A DNA stretch of 36,681 nt from a virus. Position 1 is the first letter of the stretch; each line of letters opens with the position of its first letter. The notes beneath the pieces were generated by a model. It was not told the origin of the DNA and did not search any database. It was given only the letters and a program-made list of their open reading frames with translations. Made by a program: the position numbers and the translations under genes. The DNA lies in IMG/VR virus record IMGVR_UViG_3300009785_000042, positions 1-36,681 of that record, one strand, 5' to 3'. This document shows positions 22,772-30,259 of this stretch, in pieces.

Positions 22772-23119
22772 TTAGTTGTTATTTCTTAAGTGTGAAAACT
22801 TAGTAGGAACTGGGTTTTCTGGATGACGTATTTTGAATTGATAAGAAGTTACTTTATTAAATGCAGTACATCCAGGATTTCCTACATGTAATTTAACCTT
22901 TAACCAATTTTTATCATCTTGTATAATACTAGCTCCTTGGAATTGAGAATCCTCTCTGAATTCGAAATAGCTGTTGATTTGGGAAATGAGGGTTGATGTG
23001 TTTTTTCCTACAGTATCAGCTAGTAGGTTTCGTATTACTTGTCTTTCTCTAATGGTTAAGCACTTCGCTGATTTTTGTGCTTCTACATCCATTGAATCGA
23101 TAAATCTAATTGTTGCCAT
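22772..23119 (-). CDS. Hypothetical 115-residue protein
   Basis: Soluble, slightly basic. It contains RERQVIRNLLADTVGKNTS and a beta-rich C-terminal half with a basic tail (KIRHPENPVPTKF). Not recognised. It has a CATATAAT box 40 nt upstream and a perfect terminator after it, and therefore appears to be a single-gene transcription unit. Confidence 0.75.
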   Translation of the reverse strand: MATIRFIDSMDVEAQKSAKCLTIRERQVIRNLLADTVGKNTSTLISQINSYFEFREDSQFQGASIIQDDKNWLKVKLHVGNPGCTAFNKVTSYQFKIRHPENPVPTKFSHLRNNN

Positions 23120-23159
23120 ATTGTTTTTGTGTTTGTGTTTTAATGATTATTATTATATA

Positions 23160-23167
23160 ATTATATG
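23160..23167 (-). promoter_or_regulatory. CATATAAT promoter box
   Basis: Minus-strand TCATATAATTATATAATAATAA, two overlapping TATAAT-like cores 40 nt before the ATG at 23119. Confidence 0.42.
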
Positions 23168-23173
23168 ATGGCT

Positions 23174-23509
23174 TTATAAATTAGTTTCCTCTTGTATACT
23201 TTTTTTATTATCTGCTAGTGCTTGTATACCTTTTGTTAGATATGCACACTTTTCATATTCTTCAGATTCAATAAAGAATTCGATCATTTTGTTAAGGATT
23301 CTTGATTTTCTTTCGTTTTTGACATACATATCTTGACGTATCCAAAATAGAATTCCAACCTCTTCTATAAATCTATAAGCTTCTCTCATAGCCTCATCCT
23401 TAATTTTATCTTGAAATTCTAATACTTTGTCACGAATACTGTCATCGCCACTATCATCAGAATCACTGAAGTTATTTAAGAAATCATCTATGTTAAAGTC
23501 GTCGCTCAT
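23174..23509 (-). CDS. Hypothetical acidic helical protein
   Basis: 111 residues. The first ~25 are strikingly acidic (DDFNIDDFLNNFSDSDDSGDDS); the rest is predicted helical and ends with KSIQEETNL. No family recognised. It begins 3 bases after the upstream basic protein's stop, and the acidic/basic pairing suggests that the two products may interact. Confidence 0.72.
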   Translation of the reverse strand: MSDDFNIDDFLNNFSDSDDSGDDSIRDKVLEFQDKIKDEAMREAYRFIEEVGILFWIRQDMYVKNERKSRILNKMIEFFIESEEYEKCAYLTKGIQALADNKKSIQEETNL

Positions 23510-23512
23510 AGT

Positions 23513-23803
23513 TTATTTATCTTCAACTACTTTTGCGTACTTCCAAGGCCATGGAAATTCTAGATTATCTTGATCGTAATCAATGTCGTATTGGCCATTA
23601 CCCTTTCTATGTTTTTGTAATGCTTCAAAATACTCCATTTGTTTTTTAATTGATAATAATTCAGGATGTTCTAATTTAATAAATTCACCTTTTGCTTTTG
23701 CTTCTTTGATTGCTCTCCTTTCGTTCCTTTTTGCTTCTTTAGCGATTTTAGAGAACATTCCGGTTACTTGATCTTGCTTGTCTGGTTTAGCTCCTTTTGC
23801 CAT
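23513..23803 (-). CDS. Hypothetical basic protein
   Basis: 96 residues, N-terminal half very rich in Lys/Glu/Arg/Ala (KEAKRNERRAIKEAKAKGEF) and C-terminus with aromatic FPWPWKYAKV. No known domain. First gene after the CATATAAT box at 23833, in a two-gene unit with the acidic protein. Confidence 0.72.
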   Translation of the reverse strand: MAKGAKPDKQDQVTGMFSKIAKEAKRNERRAIKEAKAKGEFIKLEHPELLSIKKQMEYFEALQKHRKGNGQYDIDYDQDNLEFPWPWKYAKVVEDK

Positions 23804-23832
23804 TGTGTAATGTTTTAATGTTAGTAATGAGT

Positions 23833-23840
23833 ATTATATG
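23833..23840 (-). promoter_or_regulatory. CATATAAT promoter box
   Basis: Minus-strand TCATATAATACTCATTACTAA, 29 nt before the ATG at 23803. Confidence 0.42.
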
Positions 23841-23859
23841 ATAAAAGTTTTCATATGTT

Positions 23860-24087
23860 TCATTTAATAGTGAACGTCTTTATTTCTTCTTGGGTAGGGA
23901 ATCCTAATGTTTTCTGGCAATCTTTGCAAATAACTCGTATGGATGCATTAAATGAATTCGTTAGTTCAAAGCCAACTCTAGTCTGTTTGTGTTCACATAG
24001 ATCTTCTAGGTTTTTAATATCCTTTAGATCCTGCTTTAATTTATTCTGAAGCTTTTCCATGTTATCTTTAATACTCATAATGAACAT
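23860..24087 (-). CDS. Hypothetical protein with Cys/His metal-site pattern
   Basis: 75 residues. The N-terminal half is helical (QNKLKQDLKDIKNLEDL); then C-E-H (31-33) and CKDC (54-57) could bind zinc. In-frame ATGs at 24087, 24078 and 24060 are all possible starts. It is divergent to the plus-strand gene at 24179 across a 91-base promoter region. Confidence 0.68.
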   Translation of the reverse strand: MFIMSIKDNMEKLQNKLKQDLKDIKNLEDLCEHKQTRVGFELTNSFNASIRVICKDCQKTLGFPTQEEIKTFTIK

Positions 24088-24178
24088 TATTTTTATTATG
24101 TCTTCGCCTTGATAATCAGGTTTATTTATACTATCATTGATATACGAATATATAAACTAACTAATAAAATACTTAAAC

Positions 24179-24424
24179 GTGGAAAAACTAACTAACTTAG
24201 AAACATTCATTGAACTCAATGAATTGAATGAATTAGCTCACCCAAGCAAAATTACATTAAGCTCTCCTAAGCAGAGATACTTAAGTCATTTCGATGAATT
24301 GTATAGATCATATCAACGTCTAGAAAAGTATATGAAAGATGCAGATCAACCACAAGAAGATATCGATAAAATTAAGGCTAAAGCTGACGATATGTTCAAA
24401 CACTTAAGGTTATTGCATAAATAG
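24179..24424 (+). CDS. Hypothetical 81-residue protein, possible head-internal
   Basis: First gene of the plus-strand unit. The only start is GTG at 24179, since an in-frame stop lies five codons upstream; the N-terminus reads MEKLTNLETFIELNELNELA. This resembles the shared targeting peptide with a small shift (F-I-E-L-N-E) and contains two L-N-E protease-like sites. The rest is a helical, charged chain (YQRLEKYMKDADQPQEDIDK), scaffold-like. The GTG start and a TATATAAACTAAC leader are unusual here. Function unknown. Confidence 0.7.
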   Translation: MEKLTNLETFIELNELNELAHPSKITLSSPKQRYLSHFDELYRSYQRLEKYMKDADQPQEDIDKIKAKADDMFKHLRLLHK

Positions 24425-24429
24425 TTAAA

Positions 24430-24452
24430 AGCCACATCCTGCGTTTGTGGCT
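24430..24452 (+). terminator. Hairpin between the first two plus-strand genes
   Basis: AGCCACA-TCCTGCGTT-TGTGGCT, a perfect 7-bp stem, without a following T-run. It begins 5 bases after a stop codon and lies 54 bases before the phoH start. It may be an attenuator, an RNA stability element or a weak terminator rather than a full stop. Confidence 0.45.
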
Positions 24453-24506
24453 AGTGACCTAACTCAAACCACTTAATAATAATACTCATACTAAAAAGTT
24501 CATATT

Positions 24507-25172
24507 ATGGCAAAAGAAAACATTTCCAAAACTCCGCCAAAAGGTTCTATAAGATTTTCCTTATCTCTTTCAGACGAACAAAAAACGGCAAAAACAGAAA
24601 TTCTAAAACATCCATACAATTTTATTGTTGGAAATGCTGGATCTGGTAAAACTTTACTAGCAGTTCAAATTGCATTAGATCAATTTTTTAAGAGACAATA
24701 TAACAAGATCGTTATAACAAGACCTACTATTGCAACTGAAGATAATGGATTCTTACCTGGTTCAGAAAAAGAAAAGATGGAACCTTGGTTAGTACCTATT
24801 AGATCTAATATGCGTAAGGTCTATAATAAACCTGAAATTTTAGAACGAATGGAACGAGATGAAGCTATTGAATTATGCTCGTTAGCTCATTTCCGAGGTA
24901 GAACCTTTGATAATGCAATTGTTATAGTAGATGAATTTCAAAATCTTAATCGTTCACAACTTGCAATGGCAATAGGGAGATTAGGCAAAGATTCAAAAAT
25001 GATATTCTGTGGAGACTCATATCAAATAGATCTTAAAGATAAAAACTGGTCAGCATATCATGATATGTCTAAATTAGTAAATTCTGATTATGTATTCAAA
25101 ACTGTGTTGAAGGATTCTCATAGACATGGTGCTATATCTGATCTACTAGAATTACTTAATGGATATCATTAA
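24507..25172 (+). CDS. phoH: PhoH-like ATPase
   Basis: 221 residues. Walker A GNAGSGKT at 42-49, the family motif TRPTIATEDNGFLPGSEKEK (71-90), and Walker B VIVDEFQN with DE at 142-143, then GRLGKDSKMIFCGDSYQID (153-171) and a final Arg-containing SHRHG motif. PhoH proteins are NTPases (helicase/RNase-associated) and very common in marine phages; their role in infection is still unclear. It follows a hairpin and precedes a capsid-targeted protein gene. Confidence 0.93.
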   Translation: MAKENISKTPPKGSIRFSLSLSDEQKTAKTEILKHPYNFIVGNAGSGKTLLAVQIALDQFFKRQYNKIVITRPTIATEDNGFLPGSEKEKMEPWLVPIRSNMRKVYNKPEILERMERDEAIELCSLAHFRGRTFDNAIVIVDEFQNLNRSQLAMAIGRLGKDSKMIFCGDSYQIDLKDKNWSAYHDMSKLVNSDYVFKTVLKDSHRHGAISDLLELLNGYH

Positions 25173-25186
25173 CGAATATATAACTT

Positions 25187-25879
25187 ATGAAACTAAACAC
25201 TTTCACAGAATTCTTAAATGAATCTAACAATCTAAACGAAGATTCTAAAGTAAAGGATCGTATAAAGGAACTAGCTGCTGATCCTAAGAATCAGAAAGCA
25301 ATGGGTTCAACTAATACTAAAAATTTAGAATACGCATTCCAAGCACTGTTTAACCGAGGATATGGTGCTGCAAAAACTAATTGGGGTGCTGTTCATCCAA
25401 CAATAAAAGCTATTGGAAAGGGTGTTGCTGCTTATAATGCATGGGGTCATGCAAGATTAAATGCATTCATCAATAAAGCAAAGGCATATAATACAAGCGA
25501 TAAAGATGTTGCAGATTGGCTAAAAGGTAAAGGTGATAAACCAACATTAACTAATGAATCAACTAACGAAGCAAAGAAACCAACAGTTGGTCATACTAGA
25601 AAACGTAAACATTACAAAGACGATCCACCGGATATTGGACTTTATTCAAAAGGAGGAAGAGACGCAATTAAAGGTACTGGTTATGCTGATAAAGCAAAGG
25701 CAGAATTTACAATTAAGGAACTTGACAAATTAATGAAACAAAAGGAAAGAACATGGGCTATGTCAATTGCAACAACTATGGAAAGCCGAGCTAAAAAACA
25801 TAAACATCAAACTCAAGGAATGAGAGATGCAATGAAAGTTTTTAGAACATGGATTGACAAAAACAAATTACAAAAATGA
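25187..25879 (+). CDS. Hypothetical capsid-targeted protein
   Basis: 230 residues starting MKLNTFTEFLNESNNLNED: the shared F-x-x-F-L-N-E peptide, predicted cleavage after Glu12, with a second L-N-E nearby. The body is basic, with many Lys, Ala and Trp residues, and falls into two parts: a helical N-half (residues 20-120) and a C-half with KHYKDDPPDIGLYSKGGRDA and a final helix with KKHKHQTQGMRDAMKVFRTW. That last pattern recurs, as far as I recall, in unnamed marine phage proteins. It overlaps the next gene by 4 bases. A basic internal protein could bind packaged DNA. Confidence 0.78.
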   Translation: MKLNTFTEFLNESNNLNEDSKVKDRIKELAADPKNQKAMGSTNTKNLEYAFQALFNRGYGAAKTNWGAVHPTIKAIGKGVAAYNAWGHARLNAFINKAKAYNTSDKDVADWLKGKGDKPTLTNESTNEAKKPTVGHTRKRKHYKDDPPDIGLYSKGGRDAIKGTGYADKAKAEFTIKELDKLMKQKERTWAMSIATTMESRAKKHKHQTQGMRDAMKVFRTWIDKNKLQK

Positions 25880-26442
25880 TATTAACACGAGACGAATATA
25901 ATACAGTAAGTGAAAATCTTAAGTATCACGTAGAAAACAATTTAACTTTATCTGAATCTATATTTAGAGTTGGATCTGATGCTTATTTAGATTTGATAAA
26001 CGAAGCTAGAGAATTATATAAAGATAACAAATTAGAATTAAGTGAAGACGATGCATTTATCGTTGAACGATTACAAACTGGTAAGAAAGGTACTTGGAGA
26101 AATCCAAAGACTAAAAAGAAAGAAACCGTAACATTGGATGATCCAAAAAAGCAACCACCATCTATGGGAAAGAATTTATTTCATGTTTTTCGTGCAAATC
26201 CTAAAGGAGATAAAGATCCTGATACCGGTTTAGTTAAAGCAATGCAAATAGGTTTTGGAGAAAGATCTGATAAGAATGGAGTTAATATGATTAAGAAACA
26301 TCAAGAAGAAGGTAATCGTAAAGCATTCCTTGCAAGACATGGTTGTGCAAAAAAGAAAGATCAGTATGCTAGTGGATGGTGGTCTTGTAATGTTCATTTA
26401 TTTTATAAACAATTAGGACTTAAAACTAACGATCCATGGTAG
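25876..26442 (+). CDS. Hypothetical protein with basic C-terminal domain
   Basis: 188 residues. The N-half is helical and acidic (LTLSESIFRV, LINEARELYKDN); a middle KKGTWRNPKTKKKETVT segment and a C-half rich in basic residues contain AFLARHGCAKKKDQYASGWW, a Cys/His/Trp pattern that recurs in hypothetical phage proteins. Two Cys (in RHGC and WSC) could bind a metal. No enzymatic signature. Starts by ATGA coupling with the capsid-targeted gene, so it may also belong to the head. Confidence 0.72.
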   Translation: MILTRDEYNTVSENLKYHVENNLTLSESIFRVGSDAYLDLINEARELYKDNKLELSEDDAFIVERLQTGKKGTWRNPKTKKKETVTLDDPKKQPPSMGKNLFHVFRANPKGDKDPDTGLVKAMQIGFGERSDKNGVNMIKKHQEEGNRKAFLARHGCAKKKDQYASGWWSCNVHLFYKQLGLKTNDPW

Positions 26443-26771
26443 AAAACTGCACCGACTGCGAACAAAGAGCTTTTGATCGCACATTTGAAAATAACAAACC
26501 TTACTTAACTTTACTAAATAATTCGTCTGGAATAATTAGAATGTTTCCTGCTGAAACAGAATCACATTTACTTAAATGGCATGCTGATGAAAGTGATAGA
26601 GTTATTAAACCATTATCAGAGACTGATTGGAAGTTTCAATTTGATAATGAATTGCCTGTAGACCTTACTAACGAAAATCCTATCTTCATTAAAGAAGGTA
26701 GAGTTCATCGTTTAATAAAGGGTAACAAAGATTTGATCATCCATATAAAGGAACGTGCTGATATTTCTTGA
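26436..26771 (+). CDS. Hypothetical 111-residue protein
   Basis: Begins MVENCTDCEQRAF with a CxxC, otherwise acidic with a central LLKWHADESDRVI and a C-terminal EGRVHRLIKGNKDLIIHIKE. No family recognised. Last gene of the plus-strand unit; it overlaps the previous gene by 7 bases, and a bidirectional terminator follows 71 bases later. Confidence 0.72.
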   Translation: MVENCTDCEQRAFDRTFENNKPYLTLLNNSSGIIRMFPAETESHLLKWHADESDRVIKPLSETDWKFQFDNELPVDLTNENPIFIKEGRVHRLIKGNKDLIIHIKERADIS

Positions 26772-26842
26772 TCTATTCAGGATCTATAGTTGATCTTAAA
26801 TTCCTCTTACATATATTTATATAGTGGCTTTATTCAATAACA

Positions 26843-26873
26843 AAGAGGACCTCTCATGATGAGAAGCCCTCTT
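26843..26873. terminator. Bidirectional terminator between convergent genes
   Basis: AAGAGG...CCTCTT outer stem enclosing TCTC-ATGAT-GAGA inner stem, with A/T-rich flanks on both sides. It serves the plus-strand unit ending at 26771 and the minus-strand gene ending at 26923. Confidence 0.75.
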
Positions 26874-26922
26874 AAAACAATATACAAAACAACAAATAAT
26901 GTATATGATATGTTACGTAATC

Positions 26923-28032
26923 TTAGAAAGGTTGCGCAACTAGTAAGTTTTGAGTATCGTAATTCTTAGTTAGAATTCCACCAGCGTCAACCATTAGACG
27001 ATTTCTAGTTTCTTCTTGATCTTTTACTTCGAAGCCATAATCATGAGATGCAAAATCGGTAATTCCATTTACTAACTCCCATATTGAAACGTTAGTTCGT
27101 GCATTTTGTTTTTGACCGTTTGATAATTCGGTTGGTTGAATACCCATTTTCTTGAATGAATTATAAGTTTCTCCATAAGGTATGAACGGTTGAATTGAAT
27201 TATCATCGATGTTTGATGCATTCTTAATCATTGATATTCCTCTCTGCATTTCTGATAAAGAACATGGAGTGTTTGCAGCCATTTTAACTTTATTGATAAA
27301 TCCTTGAGGTTGGAAGTTATTCTTTTCGATTCGTTCAAGGTTTTTATGAAATGCTTCCCAATCTTTAGGTTGAATGTTTGTCATTTTAATACTCTCTTCG
27401 AATTCTTTAGTTACCATTCCATTAGCGCACCATAATCTATATAGATATGGATCAACTTCTAAACCGTTATAAGTTCGAGTAAAGTTTAATCCTCCTTGGA
27501 AAACTTCTTGTTTTGAATCGAGATTTTTTCCTTTGATATCGAACTCAGAATTTGGATTTGTAGTTTTAACTATAATTTGACCGTCGTTATTTTGTTCGCA
27601 ATTGTTTACGATAAGACCGTGTTTATCGATAGTAGTTTCGAGGATATCGAAGAAATTATCGGTACTCACCCAAGAACTTCCAGATTTATGAATTCGTTGA
27701 ATGATTCGATTAGGAGATACAAGAAGAGTAACTGATATATTCTTTTTAACGGATATCGCATCTTTCATTGTATTAAGAAGTGTTTGTGTGAATTGTTCAC
27801 CGAATACATTATTGATTTTTCCACCGAATGTATTTGCTAAACCGAGAATACTCATTATATCTCGAACCGCTCGTTTACTCATTCCTAATTTCAAACCGCA
27901 GTAATCTACGTCGTTTAATGTTATGAACTTTAGTTCGGCTAAATTGATTTCCTTCCTTAAAGGTTGGTTGTTGAAAGCTGAGTTTTTGAAAGAACTCCAA
28001 TGCTCTGAACTGATTTGTTTTGATAGATTCAT
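26923..28032 (-). CDS. DUF932-like phage protein
   Basis: 369 residues, cytoplasmic. YRLWCANGMV at about 198-207 and the late SIWELVNGITDFASHD resemble the conserved N-G-(L/M)-V and W-x-x-x-N-x-x-T-x-x-A-x-H blocks of DUF932 (phage/plasmid-like proteins of unknown function, often near recombination genes). It has its own CATATAAT box and lies just downstream of the RadA-like ATPase gene, 41 bases apart. A recombination or DNA-modification-related role is possible, based only on context. Confidence 0.6.
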   Translation of the reverse strand: MNLSKQISSEHWSSFKNSAFNNQPLRKEINLAELKFITLNDVDYCGLKLGMSKRAVRDIMSILGLANTFGGKINNVFGEQFTQTLLNTMKDAISVKKNISVTLLVSPNRIIQRIHKSGSSWVSTDNFFDILETTIDKHGLIVNNCEQNNDGQIIVKTTNPNSEFDIKGKNLDSKQEVFQGGLNFTRTYNGLEVDPYLYRLWCANGMVTKEFEESIKMTNIQPKDWEAFHKNLERIEKNNFQPQGFINKVKMAANTPCSLSEMQRGISMIKNASNIDDNSIQPFIPYGETYNSFKKMGIQPTELSNGQKQNARTNVSIWELVNGITDFASHDYGFEVKDQEETRNRLMVDAGGILTKNYDTQNLLVAQPF

Positions 28033-28059
28033 TTATTGCTTTTTTTTATTGTGTTAGTT

Positions 28060-28067
28060 ATTATATG
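28060..28067 (-). promoter_or_regulatory. CATATAAT promoter box
   Basis: Minus-strand TCATATAATAACTAACAC, 27 nt before the ATG at 28032 and downstream of the RadA-like gene. Confidence 0.42.
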
Positions 28068-28073
28068 ATTGAC

Positions 28074-28964
28074 TTATTGATTAGTTTCATTTTCTTCATT
28101 TTTAGTTTGCTCTTTTCGAGTGAACATCATATTGAATAGTTCTTCCTCTTTAAGCATATTATCTTTTTCTTGTGAGATTCGTTTCTTAATTTCTTCGTCT
28201 CTTTCTAAACGTTTGATATCGTAATTTACGCAACCAGTAGTAGATTCAAGATCAAAATAAAGTTTTTCGTATTGTCCACCTCTACGATTCTTAGTGAATT
28301 TAATATAACGATCTCCTGCAAATTCGTTTGAATAACGTAATTCGCACATACCGGTTGTATTATGTTTAAGTTTATTGGATCCTACGAAATTACCGCCTTT
28401 AGTTACTTGTTGAATAGCTAAGAATGATGTGTAATGTTTTCCTTTATTTTTTCCTTTATTATGAGTAACCATTAAATCGATAAACCATTTTTCTGCATGA
28501 GTTCGAGTTATTCGGTTAGAAGCTTGAACTGCTTCTTGAACTTCGATGAATGAATCGATTAGTACTAAATCCCAACCTAATTTGAATGTTCTCTCGATGA
28601 TATCTTTCGGATTTGAATCGAGGTAATCGCATAAGAAGAGAGTTTCGATGTTTTTGAATTTTGGGTAACGTTTAACGTAACCGTGCATATCGATTTGATT
28701 CATTTCGCCAGATATGAATAATACTTTTTTCTTACCTCTACTGTGCTTTTGAACATCGGCGATAATATCTAACCCGAAGGTTGATTTTCCGATTCCTGGA
28801 TCTCCAACTAACATATAATTAGTTGCCGGGTAAAACCCACCTTCGCTAGAAAACATATAATCAACCGGAGTTTTTGTTCTCATTGGTTTGAAGATTGCAG
28901 GATCGAATTTTACGTCCTTCATTTTTACGAGTTTCAATCTTGCTCTTTTTTGTGTTTCTGCCAT
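28074..28964 (-). CDS. RadA/RecA-like recombination or helicase ATPase
   Basis: 296 residues. Walker A GDPGIGKST at 54-62, Walker B LVLID at 133-137, and the late block AIQQVTKGGNFVGSNKLKH (about 191-209), which matches the RadA/Sms 'H-V-T-K-x-G-x-I-A-G-P-x-x-L-E-H' loop, followed by a strand of the MCELRYS type. It lacks the N-terminal zinc finger and C-terminal Lon-like domain of bacterial RadA. A role in strand exchange, branch migration or as a DnaB-like helicase is likely. The C-terminal ~50 residues are charged and coiled. Driven by promoter cassette D. Confidence 0.8.
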   Translation of the reverse strand: MAETQKRARLKLVKMKDVKFDPAIFKPMRTKTPVDYMFSSEGGFYPATNYMLVGDPGIGKSTFGLDIIADVQKHSRGKKKVLFISGEMNQIDMHGYVKRYPKFKNIETLFLCDYLDSNPKDIIERTFKLGWDLVLIDSFIEVQEAVQASNRITRTHAEKWFIDLMVTHNKGKNKGKHYTSFLAIQQVTKGGNFVGSNKLKHNTTGMCELRYSNEFAGDRYIKFTKNRRGGQYEKLYFDLESTTGCVNYDIKRLERDEEIKKRISQEKDNMLKEEELFNMMFTRKEQTKNEENETNQ

Positions 28965-28995
28965 GTTGTTGTTTTTGTGTTTATTATTGTTTTTT

Positions 28996-29061
28996 TGTTA
29001 TAATTAAATATAATACTTTTTTAGTGAAATAAAAAATTTTTGGATACTTATTTTTCAAAAG
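28996..29061 (-). promoter_or_regulatory. Promoter cassette copy D
   Basis: The most diverged copy: minus-strand TGAAAAATAAGTATCC, AAAAATTTTTTATTTCAC, then AAAAAAGTATTATATTTAATTATAAC before the RadA-like leader. The middle TATTATATTTA is kept while the following dozen bases are shortened. Confidence 0.55.
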
Positions 29062-29064
29062 TTA

Positions 29065-29334
29065 TTAACAATCGATTTTAAGCTCTGGCCAAACGTTTAT
29101 AATTGTTTGGCATAGTTCATATTCCTCTACATCGCAAAAATAATGAAGCATTGTTTCGACTTCAGGTAATGCACGTTCTATCGCCCAATCTTCTGGGAGA
29201 ATACGTTGTTGTAAGATAAGCATCACTGTATCATGATTCATTAATTTTTGAGTTGCGTCCTCTTCATCATTTTCACATTTGAGTACAAAATCTAGATAAT
29301 GTTCTTGTGTTGTATATTTGAATTCCTTTGTCAT
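29065..29334 (-). CDS. Hypothetical acidic 89-residue protein
   Basis: Acidic, soluble, helical, with several Cys (CENDEEDATQ, YFCDVEEYELCQ). No family recognised. It ends ..KIDC-stop inside the edge of cassette D, as the ligase and GIY-YIG genes do with their own cassettes. Confidence 0.7.
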   Translation of the reverse strand: MTKEFKYTTQEHYLDFVLKCENDEEDATQKLMNHDTVMLILQQRILPEDWAIERALPEVETMLHYFCDVEEYELCQTIINVWPELKIDC

Positions 29335-29356
29335 ATTATAATGGTTATATGTTTTT

Positions 29357-29701
29357 TTATGAAAGTTGTTTCGCCTTTAGATCGGCTTTTACTTTTGCGT
29401 TATACTCTGACCATTTTTGTTTACTCCATGATGAAGATCCGTTAAGTGGATTGTTTGGATTATAGAAAGAAACTCTATGAGAAATTTGTTTTTCTTCCTT
29501 TAATGCAGGATCTCCGTGTTTCGCAATGAATTTTGCTTTATCTTCCTTTGAACGTTTAATTAGTTTTTCAACGAGTGTAAGTTCTCGTTTAGATGGGTTA
29601 CGTTCTTCCCACTCTGATTTACGAATGATTCTTTTGAATTGTGAATAAATTACGTCTTGTTTTTCATAATCTGTTAATCCGCCTCTTGATGATTTTGCCA
29701 T
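29357..29701 (-). CDS. Hypothetical basic 114-residue protein
   Basis: Lys/Arg-rich, with a KRIIRKSEWEERNPSKREL region and a SSSWSKQKWSEYNAK segment. The composition suggests nucleic-acid binding, but no motif is diagnostic. First gene behind promoter cassette E. Confidence 0.7.
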   Translation of the reverse strand: MAKSSRGGLTDYEKQDVIYSQFKRIIRKSEWEERNPSKRELTLVEKLIKRSKEDKAKFIAKHGDPALKEEKQISHRVSFYNPNNPLNGSSSWSKQKWSEYNAKVKADLKAKQLS

Positions 29702-29725
29702 AGTTGTTTGTTTTTGTTTGTTATT

Positions 29726-29797
29726 GTTTTAATTATTATAATATAAATATAATACTTTTTTGTGGAATAAAAAAATATATTGATACTTATTTTTCAT
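29726..29797 (-). promoter_or_regulatory. Promoter cassette copy E
   Basis: Minus-strand TGAAAAATAAGTATC, a shortened AATATATTTTTTTATTCCAC, then AAAAAAGTATTATATTTATA and TTATAATAATTAAAAC. Precedes the gene at 29701. Here the T-run block begins AATATA in place of AAAAGT. Confidence 0.58.
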
Positions 29798-29813
29798 TTA
29801 TTTTTGAAAGTTA

Positions 29814-30143
29814 TTAACATTTTTGCATTCGTGTGTTAAGTTTAGGTTTTATTGAATTTATTAGTTCTGCTTCTTTCTGAAATGCGTTTTTCTTTCCTCT
29901 AACTAATGTTAAAATTTCACGATCAAAAGATTCTTTACCATATTTTCTGATTGATTCACTAATAGGATAATCTGCGAGTAATACAGCGGCTTTGTATATG
30001 TGACGAATCCACCTCGAACGAAGTGATTTTAAGTAAGCTCTACCCGATACCACAGTAACTCCAATATATTTTTCACCAGTTACGGTGTTTGTTAATTGGT
30101 ATATTAAATGATTTCGGTCTTTTCGCTTTTTCCTCGTGCTCAT
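29814..30143 (-). CDS. GIY-YIG nuclease
   Basis: 109 residues comprising a GIY-YIG endonuclease domain: LIYQLTN (13-19) stands for GIY, EKYIGV (24-29) for YIG, with a conserved Arg in SLRSRWIRH (40-48) and the metal-binding Glu at about 91-93 (KEAEL). No recognisable DNA-binding extension, so it is a minimal stand-alone type such as T4 Seg proteins or repair nucleases. Such genes often behave as homing elements. Sits between two promoter cassettes (E and F). Confidence 0.8.
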   Translation of the reverse strand: MSTRKKRKDRNHLIYQLTNTVTGEKYIGVTVVSGRAYLKSLRSRWIRHIYKAAVLLADYPISESIRKYGKESFDREILTLVRGKKNAFQKEAELINSIKPKLNTRMQKC

Positions 30144-30159
30144 AGTTTGTTTATTAGTG

Positions 30160-30233
30160 TTTTAATTATTATAATATAAATATAAAACATTTTGGTGGCA
30201 AAAAAAAACTTTTAGACACTTATTTTTCAAAAC
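30160..30233 (-). promoter_or_regulatory. Promoter cassette copy F
   Basis: Minus-strand TGAAAAATAAGTGTC, AAAAGTTTTTTTTTGCCACC, AAAATGTTTTATATTTATA, TTATAATAATTAAAAC, preceding the GIY-YIG gene. Located just after a terminator hairpin. Confidence 0.6.
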
Positions 30234-30259
30234 TTATTAACAATTGATTATAAACAGCA

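Noticed and set aside
26772-26842. Repeated GATCTAT/GGATCTATAGTTGATCTT units after the plus-strand module
   Set aside because: Short and imperfect, with no pairing strong enough to be a terminator; the stem at 26843-26873 is a much better one.
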